NCBI GenBank assembly: GCA_021323775.1
Contig: JAJPKK010000139.1
Span: 1-44,252, forward strand
Direction: 5' to 3'
Source: Hyphomicrobiales bacterium
GTDB lineage: Bacteria; Pseudomonadota; Alphaproteobacteria; Rhizobiales; Xanthobacteraceae
Length of the DNA: 44,252 nt
Shown here: piece after piece, positions 16,013 to 25,500 of the stretch
Layout of the letters: every line of letters begins with the position of its first letter
Position numbering within the stretch: position 1 is the stretch's first letter
Notes under the pieces: model-generated
What the model was told of the DNA's origin: nothing
What the model saw: only the letters and a program-made list of their open reading frames with translations
Databases searched by the model: none
Position numbers and translations under genes: made by a program

Positions 16013-19000
16013 CTACGGCTTTCGGGATTCGAGCGCGCTCGCTGCCGGGCAGGTCAAGCGCCAGATCAGGCCGGAGGGCGCATAATCGAGGTCGACCCTG
16101 CCGTCGACGCTGCGTTCCGCCATTGTCTCCATGACGATGGTGCCGAACCCGCGCCGCTCCGGCCGACACACCGGCGGCCCGCCATGCTCCGTCCAGCTCA
16201 TGGCGAGGGCGCCGTCGGTGGTGCCCCAGGAGACATCGACATGACCCTCCTCCGTCGACAGCGCCCCATATTTTCCGGCGTTGGTGGCAAGCTCGTGGAG
16301 CGCTAGCCCGATCGCCTGCGCCGAAGCCGCCCTCAACCGCAGCTTGGGGCCTTGGACAGCGATGCGAGAGCCGATGAGGTCAGCAAAATGCGCGAGCTGC
16401 GCATGAACCAGGTCCTCGATCTCGACCCCGTTCCATTCGTTGCGGACGAGCAGATCCTGATTGGCTGACAGCGCCTGGATGCGCTCGGAGAAGCGCTCAA
16501 GGAAATCTTCGGAGCTCTTGATGGCGGTCTGGTGGGCGATGGCGTCGACGACGCTGAGCATGTTCTTGGCGCGGTGATTGATCTCGCGTATCAGGAGGTG
16601 CTCCTTTTCCTCGCGTTCTCTGCGTTCGGTGATGTCCTGGACGGTCCCGGCCATGCTCACGGCCCGCCGCTCATGCTGGGTCCCCTCGAAATAGGCAAGC
16701 CCGAGGGTCTCCACCCAGCGGAGCGCGCCATCGCGCCGCCTCATTCGGAATTCGGTCGCGGAGCGCTTGGGCTCAGCAGGATCGACCGACGCCGCGAGAG
16801 CCGTCCGAACCTTTTCGGCATCGTCCGGATGGATGCGCTTGATCGCCTCTTCAATCGGCGCCTCAGGCTCCGCAAAATCGAAAATTTCCTGACAGCGGGC
16901 GTCTCCCGAGATCACGCGGCGGAGCGGATCGTACCGCCACGACCCAAGCTGGGCCGCGTCGAGGGCAAGCTGCAGGCGATCCTTGCCCGCTCTCACGTCC
17001 TCCTCCGCCCGCTTGCGCGCGTCGATATCCTGGATCACCGCCATGTGCCGCAATGGCCGGCCCGATGCGTCGCGGATGACGTTCACCGTGGTTCGCGCCC
17101 AGACGGCCGTTCCGTCCTTGCGCACGTAGCGCTTTTCCACGTCGAAATCCGATTCTCCGGCGTCCAGGCGATGGCACAACTCATGATCGAGCGCAATGTC
17201 ATCGGGATGCGTAATGTCGTAGACCGACCGGCCGAGCAATTCCTCCTCGCTATACCCCACGAATTTGCACATGGCGGCGTTGACGCGGAGGAATCGGCCG
17301 CTTGGCGGCTGGACCTCGATCTTGCCGACGCTGCTCAGGTCGAACATGGCGCGGAAGATCTCTTCACTTTCGCGCAAGGCGGCTTCCGCGCGTTTGAGTC
17401 GGGTGATGTCGATGGCTGCCGTGACGAGCCCGGCCACTTTGCCGTCGTTCCACTCCGGCTCAAGATGGCAATGGAGGAATCTCGGTTCCCCTGCATCGTC
17501 AGGCACGCCGACCTCGAACTCGACCGTCCTGCCGGCAAGGCACTCGCGGATGTAAGGCGCGGCGGTGGCGAAGGTTTCGTCTCCGATCACCTCCGGGACA
17601 CGTTTGCCGATCACCTGCTCGGCCGTAACCCCGAACCGTTCCGCAAGCCGCTCCGCGTGGTACCTGTTGATGAACTTGTAGCGGAGGTCCGCGTCGCAGT
17701 GTGCGATGCCGACCGGGGCGTTATCGCTGACCAGCCGCAGCTGGCGCTCGCTGTCGCGCAGCATCCCCTCTGCCGCCTGTCTCTTGGCGGCCGTTTCCCG
17801 CAGCTCTGCCATCAGAGCGTTGACTTCGGCGAGCGGCGTTCCGGTCGGCGGCAACGGGGCGCTCTCGCCTAAGGCGATTGCTGCGCGGGCAGCCTGCCCG
17901 ACCGAGCGGGCGATAATCCGGCCCAGCCATAAGGCCAGGGCGACCACCAGCGCCGACGCCAACAACGCCGTCAAGCCGATCGTCCACCACAGCGCCCGAA
18001 CCGGGGCCTCAATCACCGCCCTCGACTCCCACACAGCGACTTCCCAGCCGGTCAGCTCCGAGGGAGCGTAGGCCTCCAGCGATGATCGCCCTTCCCAGTC
18101 GACAAACTCGAACACGCCGCCGCCTTCGGCGCGATGCCACTGCGACCGCGGCAGCTCCTGCCCGATCAGCGCATGATGATGGTCAGACTCCGCGATGATG
18201 TGGTGCGCAGCGTCGGCGACCGCCGCATGCCAACCTGCCGGCAGCTCATTTGCGGCGACCAGCCGTTCGAGGGCGTCCTCATCGGGCGACCTGACCAGGG
18301 CGTAGCGGCTCTCGCCGTCGATCGGCACGGGGACGATGATGCCGAACATGAACTGTTTCAGAGGCCCGAGGAAGAGGCCGGTTACCTGCGGCCTGCCGGT
18401 TGCCAGAGCCTTCTGCGCGGGTTCCTGCAGGGCCGATTCTTCCACGGGCGCGCGAGACGTCGCCCAGGTATTGACGAGCTGGCGCATCTCGCGGTCGATG
18501 AGGATGATGCTGCCGCTCTGGTCCTCCGAGGCCAGCGCGGCCTCGGCCTGGCGCTGGAACGCCGCGAAGTCGCCTTGTCGCAGCGACGGCGCGGCAGCCA
18601 ATGCCTGCAATCTCCCGATCTCGCCAATGATCTCGTGATCGACTTCCGCCGACAAGGTGCGCGCCTCATTTCTCAGCTCCTTGCGGGCCTCGTCGAACTG
18701 CGCATCGCCGACGCTAAATCCCGCGTACACGCCAAACAGCAGGAGCGGCGCAATGACTGCGCATCCGAGCAGGATCAGCAGATGCCACGACGGGCGAGGC
18801 TTGCGGAGCGCGGGCATCGCACCGATCCGCAAAATGATCCCTGCGGCGATGCAGAGCAGGCCAGCGGCGGTAGGCAGCGCGGGCGGCCTGATAGATGTTG
18901 CCCCATAGAGCGTGTCGATGCCGGTGAGGTAGCCGAGCAGGACGAACACTGCGATGGCCCCGGCGAGGTAGCCAAACAGGGTCGCGGCAGGGCGATGCCG

Positions 19001-19432
19001 CTCGAAACCGCTGAGCGCGAGCGCGATGCCGGCGAGGCCCAACGCCAGCGTCGCCGCATTTGTGACCCGGAATGAGGTCGCCGTTGCCCGGAACGAGGGC
19101 TCGCCGGGCGCCAGCCAGCGGTCGATGCCAGGCTCGATGTTGAAAAGGACCACCCCCAGGCCGAGCGCGGCGATGGCCGCCACCACGAGACCGGCCGTCA
19201 ACCCAAAACGTTGTTCCTTGCCGGGGTGCATGAGCCCGAAGCCGAGGGCTGCGAGGCACAAAGCTACGGCCGGCTTCACAGTGGCAAAGCCGGGCCTCCA
19301 ACTCGACAGCAGCGGCAGCGAGGCCCACCAGCCAAGAAGCGCAGCGGCGGCTATCGTCAACCCCGCAAAACCAGCAACCTGGCTCGCACGTTGTGTCCTA
19401 AGGCGGCCGGCCGGGCCGGCAAACAGCGTCAC
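16013..19432 (-). CDS. HK2: membrane sensor histidine kinase, HWE family, three PAS domains
   Basis: 1139 residues. Order: multi-TM domain (1-215), periplasmic sensor (about 240-480) beginning LSAEVDHEIIGEIGRLQALAA, TM helix (482-505), PAS1 (about 563-682, APVGIAHCDADLRYKFINR), PAS2 (690-808, VGKIEVQPPSGRFLRVNA), PAS3 (815-938, LALDAAQLGSWRYDP), then the HWE kinase with His953, N-box His1046/Asn1051, Trp1080-Thr-Glu1082 and RRGFGTIVMETM. Start is GTG 19432 with GGAG five bases upstream. Compared with HK4 it lacks the second PAS; the junction LKRAEAALRESEEIFR joins the end of the HK4 PAS1 to the start of the HK4 PAS3. The C-terminus ends at SALESRKP with no repeat-derived tail. Signal and partner are unknown. 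Confidence 0.93.
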   Translation of the reverse strand: MTLFAGPAGRLRTQRASQVAGFAGLTIAAAALLGWWASLPLLSSWRPGFATVKPAVALCLAALGFGLMHPGKEQRFGLTAGLVVAAIAALGLGVVLFNIEPGIDRWLAPGEPSFRATATSFRVTNAATLALGLAGIALALSGFERHRPAATLFGYLAGAIAVFVLLGYLTGIDTLYGATSIRPPALPTAAGLLCIAAGIILRIGAMPALRKPRPSWHLLILLGCAVIAPLLLFGVYAGFSVGDAQFDEARKELRNEARTLSAEVDHEIIGEIGRLQALAAAPSLRQGDFAAFQRQAEAALASEDQSGSIILIDREMRQLVNTWATSRAPVEESALQEPAQKALATGRPQVTGLFLGPLKQFMFGIIVPVPIDGESRYALVRSPDEDALERLVAANELPAGWHAAVADAAHHIIAESDHHHALIGQELPRSQWHRAEGGGVFEFVDWEGRSSLEAYAPSELTGWEVAVWESRAVIEAPVRALWWTIGLTALLASALVVALALWLGRIIARSVGQAARAAIALGESAPLPPTGTPLAEVNALMAELRETAAKRQAAEGMLRDSERQLRLVSDNAPVGIAHCDADLRYKFINRYHAERLAERFGVTAEQVIGKRVPEVIGDETFATAAPYIRECLAGRTVEFEVGVPDDAGEPRFLHCHLEPEWNDGKVAGLVTAAIDITRLKRAEAALRESEEIFRAMFDLSSVGKIEVQPPSGRFLRVNAAMCKFVGYSEEELLGRSVYDITHPDDIALDHELCHRLDAGESDFDVEKRYVRKDGTAVWARTTVNVIRDASGRPLRHMAVIQDIDARKRAEEDVRAGKDRLQLALDAAQLGSWRYDPLRRVISGDARCQEIFDFAEPEAPIEEAIKRIHPDDAEKVRTALAASVDPAEPKRSATEFRMRRRDGALRWVETLGLAYFEGTQHERRAVSMAGTVQDITERREREEKEHLLIREINHRAKNMLSVVDAIAHQTAIKSSEDFLERFSERIQALSANQDLLVRNEWNGVEIEDLVHAQLAHFADLIGSRIAVQGPKLRLRAASAQAIGLALHELATNAGKYGALSTEEGHVDVSWGTTDGALAMSWTEHGGPPVCRPERRGFGTIVMETMAERSVDGRVDLDYAPSGLIWRLTCPAASALESRKP

Positions 19433-19504
19433 GTAGACTCCAGATGGTCAAAACCGGTCAGCGCGCGGACCAAAGGCGCAGAAACCTGACCAGCAACGTT
19501 CATC

Positions 19505-19566
19505 AACATAAGCAGTCGCGCGACCGGGACCATGTCTTTGCGAAATTTTTGCCGAAGTCGGAACAA
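19505..19566 (-). promoter_or_regulatory. Conserved leader block upstream of HK2
   Basis: Read on +, it contains ACATAAGCAGTCGC, GGGACCATGTCTTTGCG, AAATTTTT and GTCGGAACAATGG. It matches in order and spacing the block before HK1 (15815-15872) and that before HK4 (26865-26928). It lies about 75-135 bases upstream of the HK2 GTG. It is a candidate promoter or regulator site. Confidence 0.5.
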
Positions 19567-19634
19567 TGGGAACCGCCTCGCGCCGTGAGCGGCGGCGCCG
19601 ACTGGCGGCGCAATTTGGCGTTGAATTGAGTCTC

Positions 19635-22517
19635 TCACGAACGCCGGATAAAATCGGATCGTCCTTCCCGCTCGCGCGGTTGACCGCGCCCTCTCCCCCT
19701 CCCCGCTCTCCCGGCTCGCAAAGGAGGATAGGGAGGAGGGCGTTCTTGAGAGATTTCCCCCTCCCTGACCTCCCCCGCTTCCCCGCTCCCCAGCCCTCCC
19801 CCGCTTGCGGACGAGGCTACGGAAGGGGTCAGCGGAGGGTAGGCAGGGAGCTCCAGCGCGCTCGCCGCGGGGCAAGTCAAGCTCCAGGTCAAACCTGACG
19901 GCGCATAGTCGAGCTTGACGGCGCCGTCGACGCTGCGCGCCGCCATCGCCTCCATGACGATGGTGCCGAACCCCCGCCGGTTCGGCTGAGACACCAGCGG
20001 CCCATCGCGCTCCGCCCAGCTCATGGCGAGGGTGTCGCCGTCTTTCTTCCAGGAGATATGCACGCGACCCTTCCCGGTGGAGAGCGCCCCGTATTTGCCG
20101 GCGTTGGTCGCAAGCTCGTGCAGCGCGAGCCCGATGGCCTGCGCGGAAGCGGGCTTGAGGCGCAGCTTGGGGCCATCCACGACAATCCGGGAACCAATGA
20201 GATCTCCGAAATGCGCGAGCTGGGCGCGAGCCAGGTCCGCTATGTCCACGCCGCTCCAGTCGCTCCGTATCAACAGATCCTGATTTGCTGAGAGCGCCTG
20301 GATGCGCTCGGAGAAGCGCTCGATGAAATCTTCGGGATTTCTGGTGGCGGTCTGGTGGGCGATCGAGTCTACGACGCTGAGCATGTTCTTGGCGCGATGA
20401 TTGACCTCGCGCATCAGAAGGTGCACCTGCTCCTCGTGTTCCTTGCGTTCGGTGATGTCCGCGACGGTGCCGACGACGCTCGCGGTTGGCCGCTCACTGC
20501 GCACGCCCTCGGAGTAAGCAAGCCAATGCAGTTCCACCCACCGGACCTTGCCGTCTCGCCGCCGAAGTCGGTACTCGATCGCCTGGGGCTTCGGATCGGC
20601 GGGATCGAGCGCCGTCGCGCGGGCCGCCCGAAACCTTTCCGCATCGTCCGGAAGCACCTGCTGCGCGATCTCCTCGATCGGCGTCTCGTCCGCTGTGACG
20701 TCAAAAATTTCTTTCGCGCGCGCGTCCCCTGAGAACACACGGCGGCGCGGATCGTACTGCCACCAGCCAAGCTGGGCAGCATCCATGGCAATCTGGAGCC
20801 GCGCCTTGCTGGCGAACAGATGGCGCTCATTGTCGCGCAGCAAATCCTCCGCGGCCTGCCGCCTGACCGCGGCCCCTCGCAGTTCCGCCATGAGCGTGTC
20901 GACCTCAGCAACGGGGGTTCCGCTGAGCGGCAGCGGCCCGCCCTCCCCCAAAGCGATTGCGGCGCGGGCCGCGTGGCCGACCGAGCGCGCGATAATCCGG
21001 CCCAGCCACAAGGCTGAGGCAATCACCAATGAGAGCGCCAGAACTGCCATCACGCCGAGGGTCCGCCACTGCGCCCGAACCGGCCCCTCGAGCACGGCCC
21101 TGGGCGCCCACACAGCGGTGATCCAGCCGGTCAAATCCGATCGCGCGTTTGCCTGCAGGGCCGGTCGCGCTTCGGAGTCGACGATCTCGAATACGCCGCC
21201 GGGTCCCGACTGCTCCCACTGCGCCCGCGGCAGTTCGTTGCCGAGATACAGGCCTTGACGATCGGACTCCGCGATGATGCGATGCGCCGCGTCGGAGACA
21301 AGCGCCTGCGCCTGCCAGCCTGCCGGCAGTTCAGTTGCTGAAACGAGGCGTGTGAGGGCGTTCTGATCCGGCGACCTGGCGAGCACGTAACGGATCTCGC
21401 CGTCGATCTTTACCGGCACCATGACGGTGACCAAAAGCTGTTTGGCGACGGGCGCCCAGAAAAGGCCGCTCACCTGCGGCTGACCTGTCGCGAATACCCT
21501 CTCTGCAATTTCCGGAACAGCTGTGTCCGGCAAGGCCTTGCCGTAGGGCTCCCGGGTATTGACGAGCTGCCGGAGCTTGCGATCGATGAGGACGATGCTG
21601 CCGCTTTGATGCAAGGTCAGCGAGGCCTCGGCCTGTTGCTGAAATTCGGCGAGATCTTCCCAGCGCAGCGACGGCGAAGCCGCCAACGCCTGCAGCCTGT
21701 CAAGCTCGCCCATGATGTAGCGATCAATGTTCGCCGACAAAGTACGAGCTTCGATCGCCAGGTCTTCCCGAACGTCGTGGAGCTGTGCCGTGGTGAAGCG
21801 AAATCCCGCATAGGCGCCGTACAGCAGGAGGGGCGCAACGATCGCGCATCCGAGCATGACCAAGAGCTGCCACAACGGACGGGACTTGCGCAGCACTGGC
21901 ATCAGTTCCATCCGCAGGAGGATCCCGGCGGCGACGCAGAGCAGGCCGACGCTCGCCGGCAGCGAGGGCGAGCTGACTGACGCAGAGCCGTAAAGCGTAT
22001 CGATCCCGGTGAGGTAGCCGAGTAAGGCGAACACCGCGATGGCGCCGGCGAGGCTGCAGAGCACGGCTGCAGCAAGGCGATGCCGCTCGAAACGGCTGAG
22101 CGCGAGCGCGCCGCCCGCGAGCCCGAGGGCAATCGCCGCTACGCTTGCGACCCGAAATGAGGCGGCTCCGGATCCCTGAAGCGCAACCCGCGGCGCCAGC
22201 CAGGCGTCCATGCCGGGGTCGACGTTGACCAGGATAAGGCCCATGCCCCCGGCCGCAATGGCAGCCACAGCGAGGCCGATCACGAACGCCCATCTGAAGT
22301 CCCTGCCCGGCTCAAGGAGCGCGAGACCAAGCGCTCCGAGGCACAACGCGGCCGATGGCCTCATGGAGGGCAAGCCCGCCCCCCAGCTCGTCAGCAGCAG
22401 CGGCCCGATCGACCCGCCGATGAGCACTGCGCCGGCGATTATCACCGCGGCTAAGCCAGCAATTTGACTCGCGCGTGGTCTCTTCAGATTGCCGGCTCGG
22501 CCAACAAACGGGGTCAC
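19635..22517 (-). CDS. HK3: membrane sensor histidine kinase, HWE family, one PAS domain, repeat-derived C-terminal tail
   Basis: 960 residues. Order: multi-TM domain (1-215), TM (215-237), periplasmic sensor, TM (485-508), one PAS (about 570-690, AMDAAQLGWWQYDPRRRVF), then the HWE kinase with His707 in REVNHRAKNML, N-box His800/Asn805, Trp834-Ala-Glu836 and RRGFGTIVMEAM. The linker RDNERHLFASKARLQ fuses the start of an HK4-type PAS1 (RDNERQL) to the start of the last PAS (ASKDRLQ), as if the PAS domains between were removed. The kinase fold ends near SALEL (residue 890); the remaining 70 residues are Pro/Gly/Arg-rich and come from a CCCTCCC-type repeat. Start is GTG 22517, 27 bases after the HK4 stop, so co-translation from one message is likely. 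Confidence 0.92.
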   Translation of the reverse strand: MTPFVGRAGNLKRPRASQIAGLAAVIIAGAVLIGGSIGPLLLTSWGAGLPSMRPSAALCLGALGLALLEPGRDFRWAFVIGLAVAAIAAGGMGLILVNVDPGMDAWLAPRVALQGSGAASFRVASVAAIALGLAGGALALSRFERHRLAAAVLCSLAGAIAVFALLGYLTGIDTLYGSASVSSPSLPASVGLLCVAAGILLRMELMPVLRKSRPLWQLLVMLGCAIVAPLLLYGAYAGFRFTTAQLHDVREDLAIEARTLSANIDRYIMGELDRLQALAASPSLRWEDLAEFQQQAEASLTLHQSGSIVLIDRKLRQLVNTREPYGKALPDTAVPEIAERVFATGQPQVSGLFWAPVAKQLLVTVMVPVKIDGEIRYVLARSPDQNALTRLVSATELPAGWQAQALVSDAAHRIIAESDRQGLYLGNELPRAQWEQSGPGGVFEIVDSEARPALQANARSDLTGWITAVWAPRAVLEGPVRAQWRTLGVMAVLALSLVIASALWLGRIIARSVGHAARAAIALGEGGPLPLSGTPVAEVDTLMAELRGAAVRRQAAEDLLRDNERHLFASKARLQIAMDAAQLGWWQYDPRRRVFSGDARAKEIFDVTADETPIEEIAQQVLPDDAERFRAARATALDPADPKPQAIEYRLRRRDGKVRWVELHWLAYSEGVRSERPTASVVGTVADITERKEHEEQVHLLMREVNHRAKNMLSVVDSIAHQTATRNPEDFIERFSERIQALSANQDLLIRSDWSGVDIADLARAQLAHFGDLIGSRIVVDGPKLRLKPASAQAIGLALHELATNAGKYGALSTGKGRVHISWKKDGDTLAMSWAERDGPLVSQPNRRGFGTIVMEAMAARSVDGAVKLDYAPSGLTWSLTCPAASALELPAYPPLTPSVASSASGGGLGSGEAGEVREGEISQERPPPYPPLRAGRAGRGRGRGQPREREGRSDFIRRS
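19680..19852. repeat. CCCTCCCCCGC-type palindromic repeat within the HK3 3' end
   Basis: This GC-rich, strand-asymmetric stretch has several CCCTCCCC and GGGAGG words and a core CCTCCCCCGCTTGCGG at about 19795-19810. It encodes the extra C-terminal tail of HK3 on the minus strand (residues about 890-945). Related copies lie at 22650-22760, 26670-26722, 28680-28740, 29187-29310, 35222-35350, 36360-36470 and 38315-38350. Both this copy and the 22650 copy also contain a TTGAGA/GATTTCC stretch. Confidence 0.75.
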
Positions 22518-22544
22518 GTGGCCTCCAGATCGCCAAAAAAGCAG

Positions 22545-25500
22545 CTACCGGCCCTCCGCTTCGCTGTCGAACCGGGCCCGTAAAGAGTTCCGAGGAGACC
22601 TCGGCAAGCTCTCGCCATTCTTAGGTCCGGCGCGGCGAATCGCACCCCCCTCCCTGCCGTCGCCCGCTCCCCCTCCCCCTCTCCCTCCCCCGCCCGCGGG
22701 TGCGGGTAGGGAGGGGCCGGGAGGAGGGTAAGGAAGGGGCCCTTCACTTGAGATTTCCTCACGCTCCCAGGGTTCGAGCGCGTTCGCTGCCGGGCAGGTC
22801 AAGCGCCAGTTCAGGCCGGAGGGCGCATAGTCAAGATCGACCTTCCCGTCGACGCTGCGTTCCGCCATCGTTTCCATGACGACGGTGCCGAAGCCGCGCC
22901 GCTCTGGCTGAGACACCGCTGGCCCGCCACGCTCCGTCCAGCTCATGGTGAAGGCGCCGCCATCAGTCCCCCAGGAGATATGAACGCAGCCTGCGTCCGT
23001 CGAGAGCGCCCCGTATTTCCCGGCGTTGGTAGCAAGCTCGTGGAGGGCGAGCCCGATGGCCTGCGCGGAAGCTGCTCGCAAGCGCAGCTTGGGGCCTCGC
23101 ACAGCGATGCGAGAGCCAACGAGGTCGGCGAAATGCGCGAGCTGGGCGCGGGCAAGGTCCGCGATCTCGACCCCTTTCCATTCATTGCGGACGAGCAGGT
23201 CCTGATTGGCCGACAATGCCTGGATGCGCTCGGAGAATCGTTCGATGAAATCTTCTGGATTTCGGGCGGCGGTCTGGTGCGCGATCGCGTCGACGACGCT
23301 GAGCATGTTTTTGGCGCGATGATTGATCTCGCGCATGAGGAGGTGCTCTTTTTCCTCGCGCTCCTTGCGCTCGGTAATGTCCTGGACTGTGCCGACGAAG
23401 CTCACGACCCGTCGCTCGGGCCCGTCGCCCGCAAAATAGGCGAGCCCGCGACTCTCGACCCAGCGAATCTTGCCGTCTCGCCGCCGAAGCCGGTACTCAT
23501 TCGCGTAGGGCTTGGGATCGGCAGGATCGAGCGTCGCCTCGCGGACCGCCCAAAACCTGTCCGCGTCGTCCGGATGCACCCGCTTCATGAGCTCTTCGAT
23601 CGCCACCTCGTTCTCGGCAATATCGAGATCGAAAATCTGGTTCGCGCGCGCATCCCCTGTGAGCACGCGACGGAGCGGATCGTACCGCCACCACCCGAGC
23701 TGCGCGGCGTCGAGCGCGAGCTGCAGACGATCTTTGCTTGCCTGCAGGTCCTCCTCCGCTCGCTTGCGCGCGCTGACATCCTGGATCACGCCCATGTTGC
23801 GCACAGGCCGGCCGGACGCATCACGGATGGCGTTCACTGTCACCCGCGCCCAAACCACCTCTCCGTCTTTACGGACGTATCGCTTTTCCACGTCGAATAC
23901 GTCCGACTCTCCGGAATCCAGGCGTCGCCCCAGCGCGCGGCTTTCCTCGCGGTCCTCGGGATGTGTGACCTCGAGCACAGTCCGGCCGAGCAATTCCTCC
24001 TCGCTGTAGCCCAGGAATTTGCACATCGCGGCGTTGACGCGCAGGAAGCGGGTGCTTTCGGGATCGACCTCGATCTTGCCTACCGCGCTCGCATGGAACA
24101 TGACGCGGAACGTCGTTTCGCTCTCACGGAGAGCGGCCTCATATTTCTGGCGTTCGGAAAGATCGTAGAAGTGGCACACGACGCCGAGGCGGCCGTCCGG
24201 CATGGTCACGCGCTCGATCCTCCAGTCGTAGGACTCGACAACGCCGGTGTCCTTTCGCCGCTCGACGCTGCCGGGCGCGTGGAACGGCTCGCCGGTGTCG
24301 AGGGTGTGGCGGAAGCGGCCGATCGCATCGCTCGCAAACGGCTCGGGCCAGATACACCGCAGCGCCTCGGTGAGGTCGCGGCCGATCAGCGGCCGCACGT
24401 TCTCGAATTTCTTTTGCGCGCCGGCGCTCACCTGCACGATGCGAAAATCAGCGTCCACCGCGTAGATCCCGAACGGCGAGTTCTCGACGAGCTGACGAAA
24501 CGTGATTTCGCTGGCGCGCAGACGCTGCTCGGCGCGTTTGAGGCCGGTAATATTGGTCATTGCGGCGACCAGCCCGACCACCTTGCCGTCCTTGTACTCC
24601 GGCTCGTAGCAGCAATGCATAAACTGCGGCTCGCCAACCTCGTAAGGCACTTCGGCCTCGAACTCGACCGCCTTGCCGGCAAGACACTCGCCGACGTAGC
24701 GATCGACGGCGGCGTAGGCTTTCTCGCCGATCACCTCGGAAATCCGTCTGCCGATGACTTGCTCGGGCTCTAGCCCGAGTCGCTGCGCATAGCACCTGTT
24801 GACGAATTTGTAGCGGCCTTGCGCATCCCAGTGGGCGATCGCGACAGGGGCGCTGTCAGTGACAAGGCGCAATTGCCGCTCGTTGTCGCGCAACAGGTCC
24901 TCTGCCGCCTGTCGCTTGGCGGCGGTCTCGCGCAGCTCCGCCATCAGCGTGTTGATCTCGTTGATGGGCGTTCCGCCCGCCGGCGGCGTGCCGCCCTCTC
25001 CCGCAACGATCGCAGCGCCGGCCGCCTGGCCAACCGAGCGCGCGATAATCCGGGCCAGCCACAAGGCCAAGGCGACCACCAGCGCAATCGCCAGCAACGC
25101 CGTCAAGCCGAGGGTCCACCATAGCGCCCGGGCCGGCGCCTCAAGCAGGGCCTTGGGCTCCCATACGGCGGTTTCCCAGCCGGTCAAATCCGACCACGCG
25201 TATGCTTCCAGCGATGGTCGCCCTTCGGAGTCGGTATAGTCCGCTATCCCTCCAGGTCCGACACGATGCCGCTCCGACGGCGGCAGCTCCCGCCCCATCA
25301 GACTGTCCTGATGGTCAGTCCGCGCGATGATGCGGTGCGCAGCGTCGGCAACCATCGCGTGCCAGCCTGTGGGCAGCCTGTTTGCTGCAACAGGACCTTC
25401 GAGGACGCGCGGATTAGGAGACCTCACGAGGGCGTAGCGATTCTCGCCGTCGGTCGGCACGGGCACGATAATGCCGAACGTAAGCTGATGGCTCACGGGC

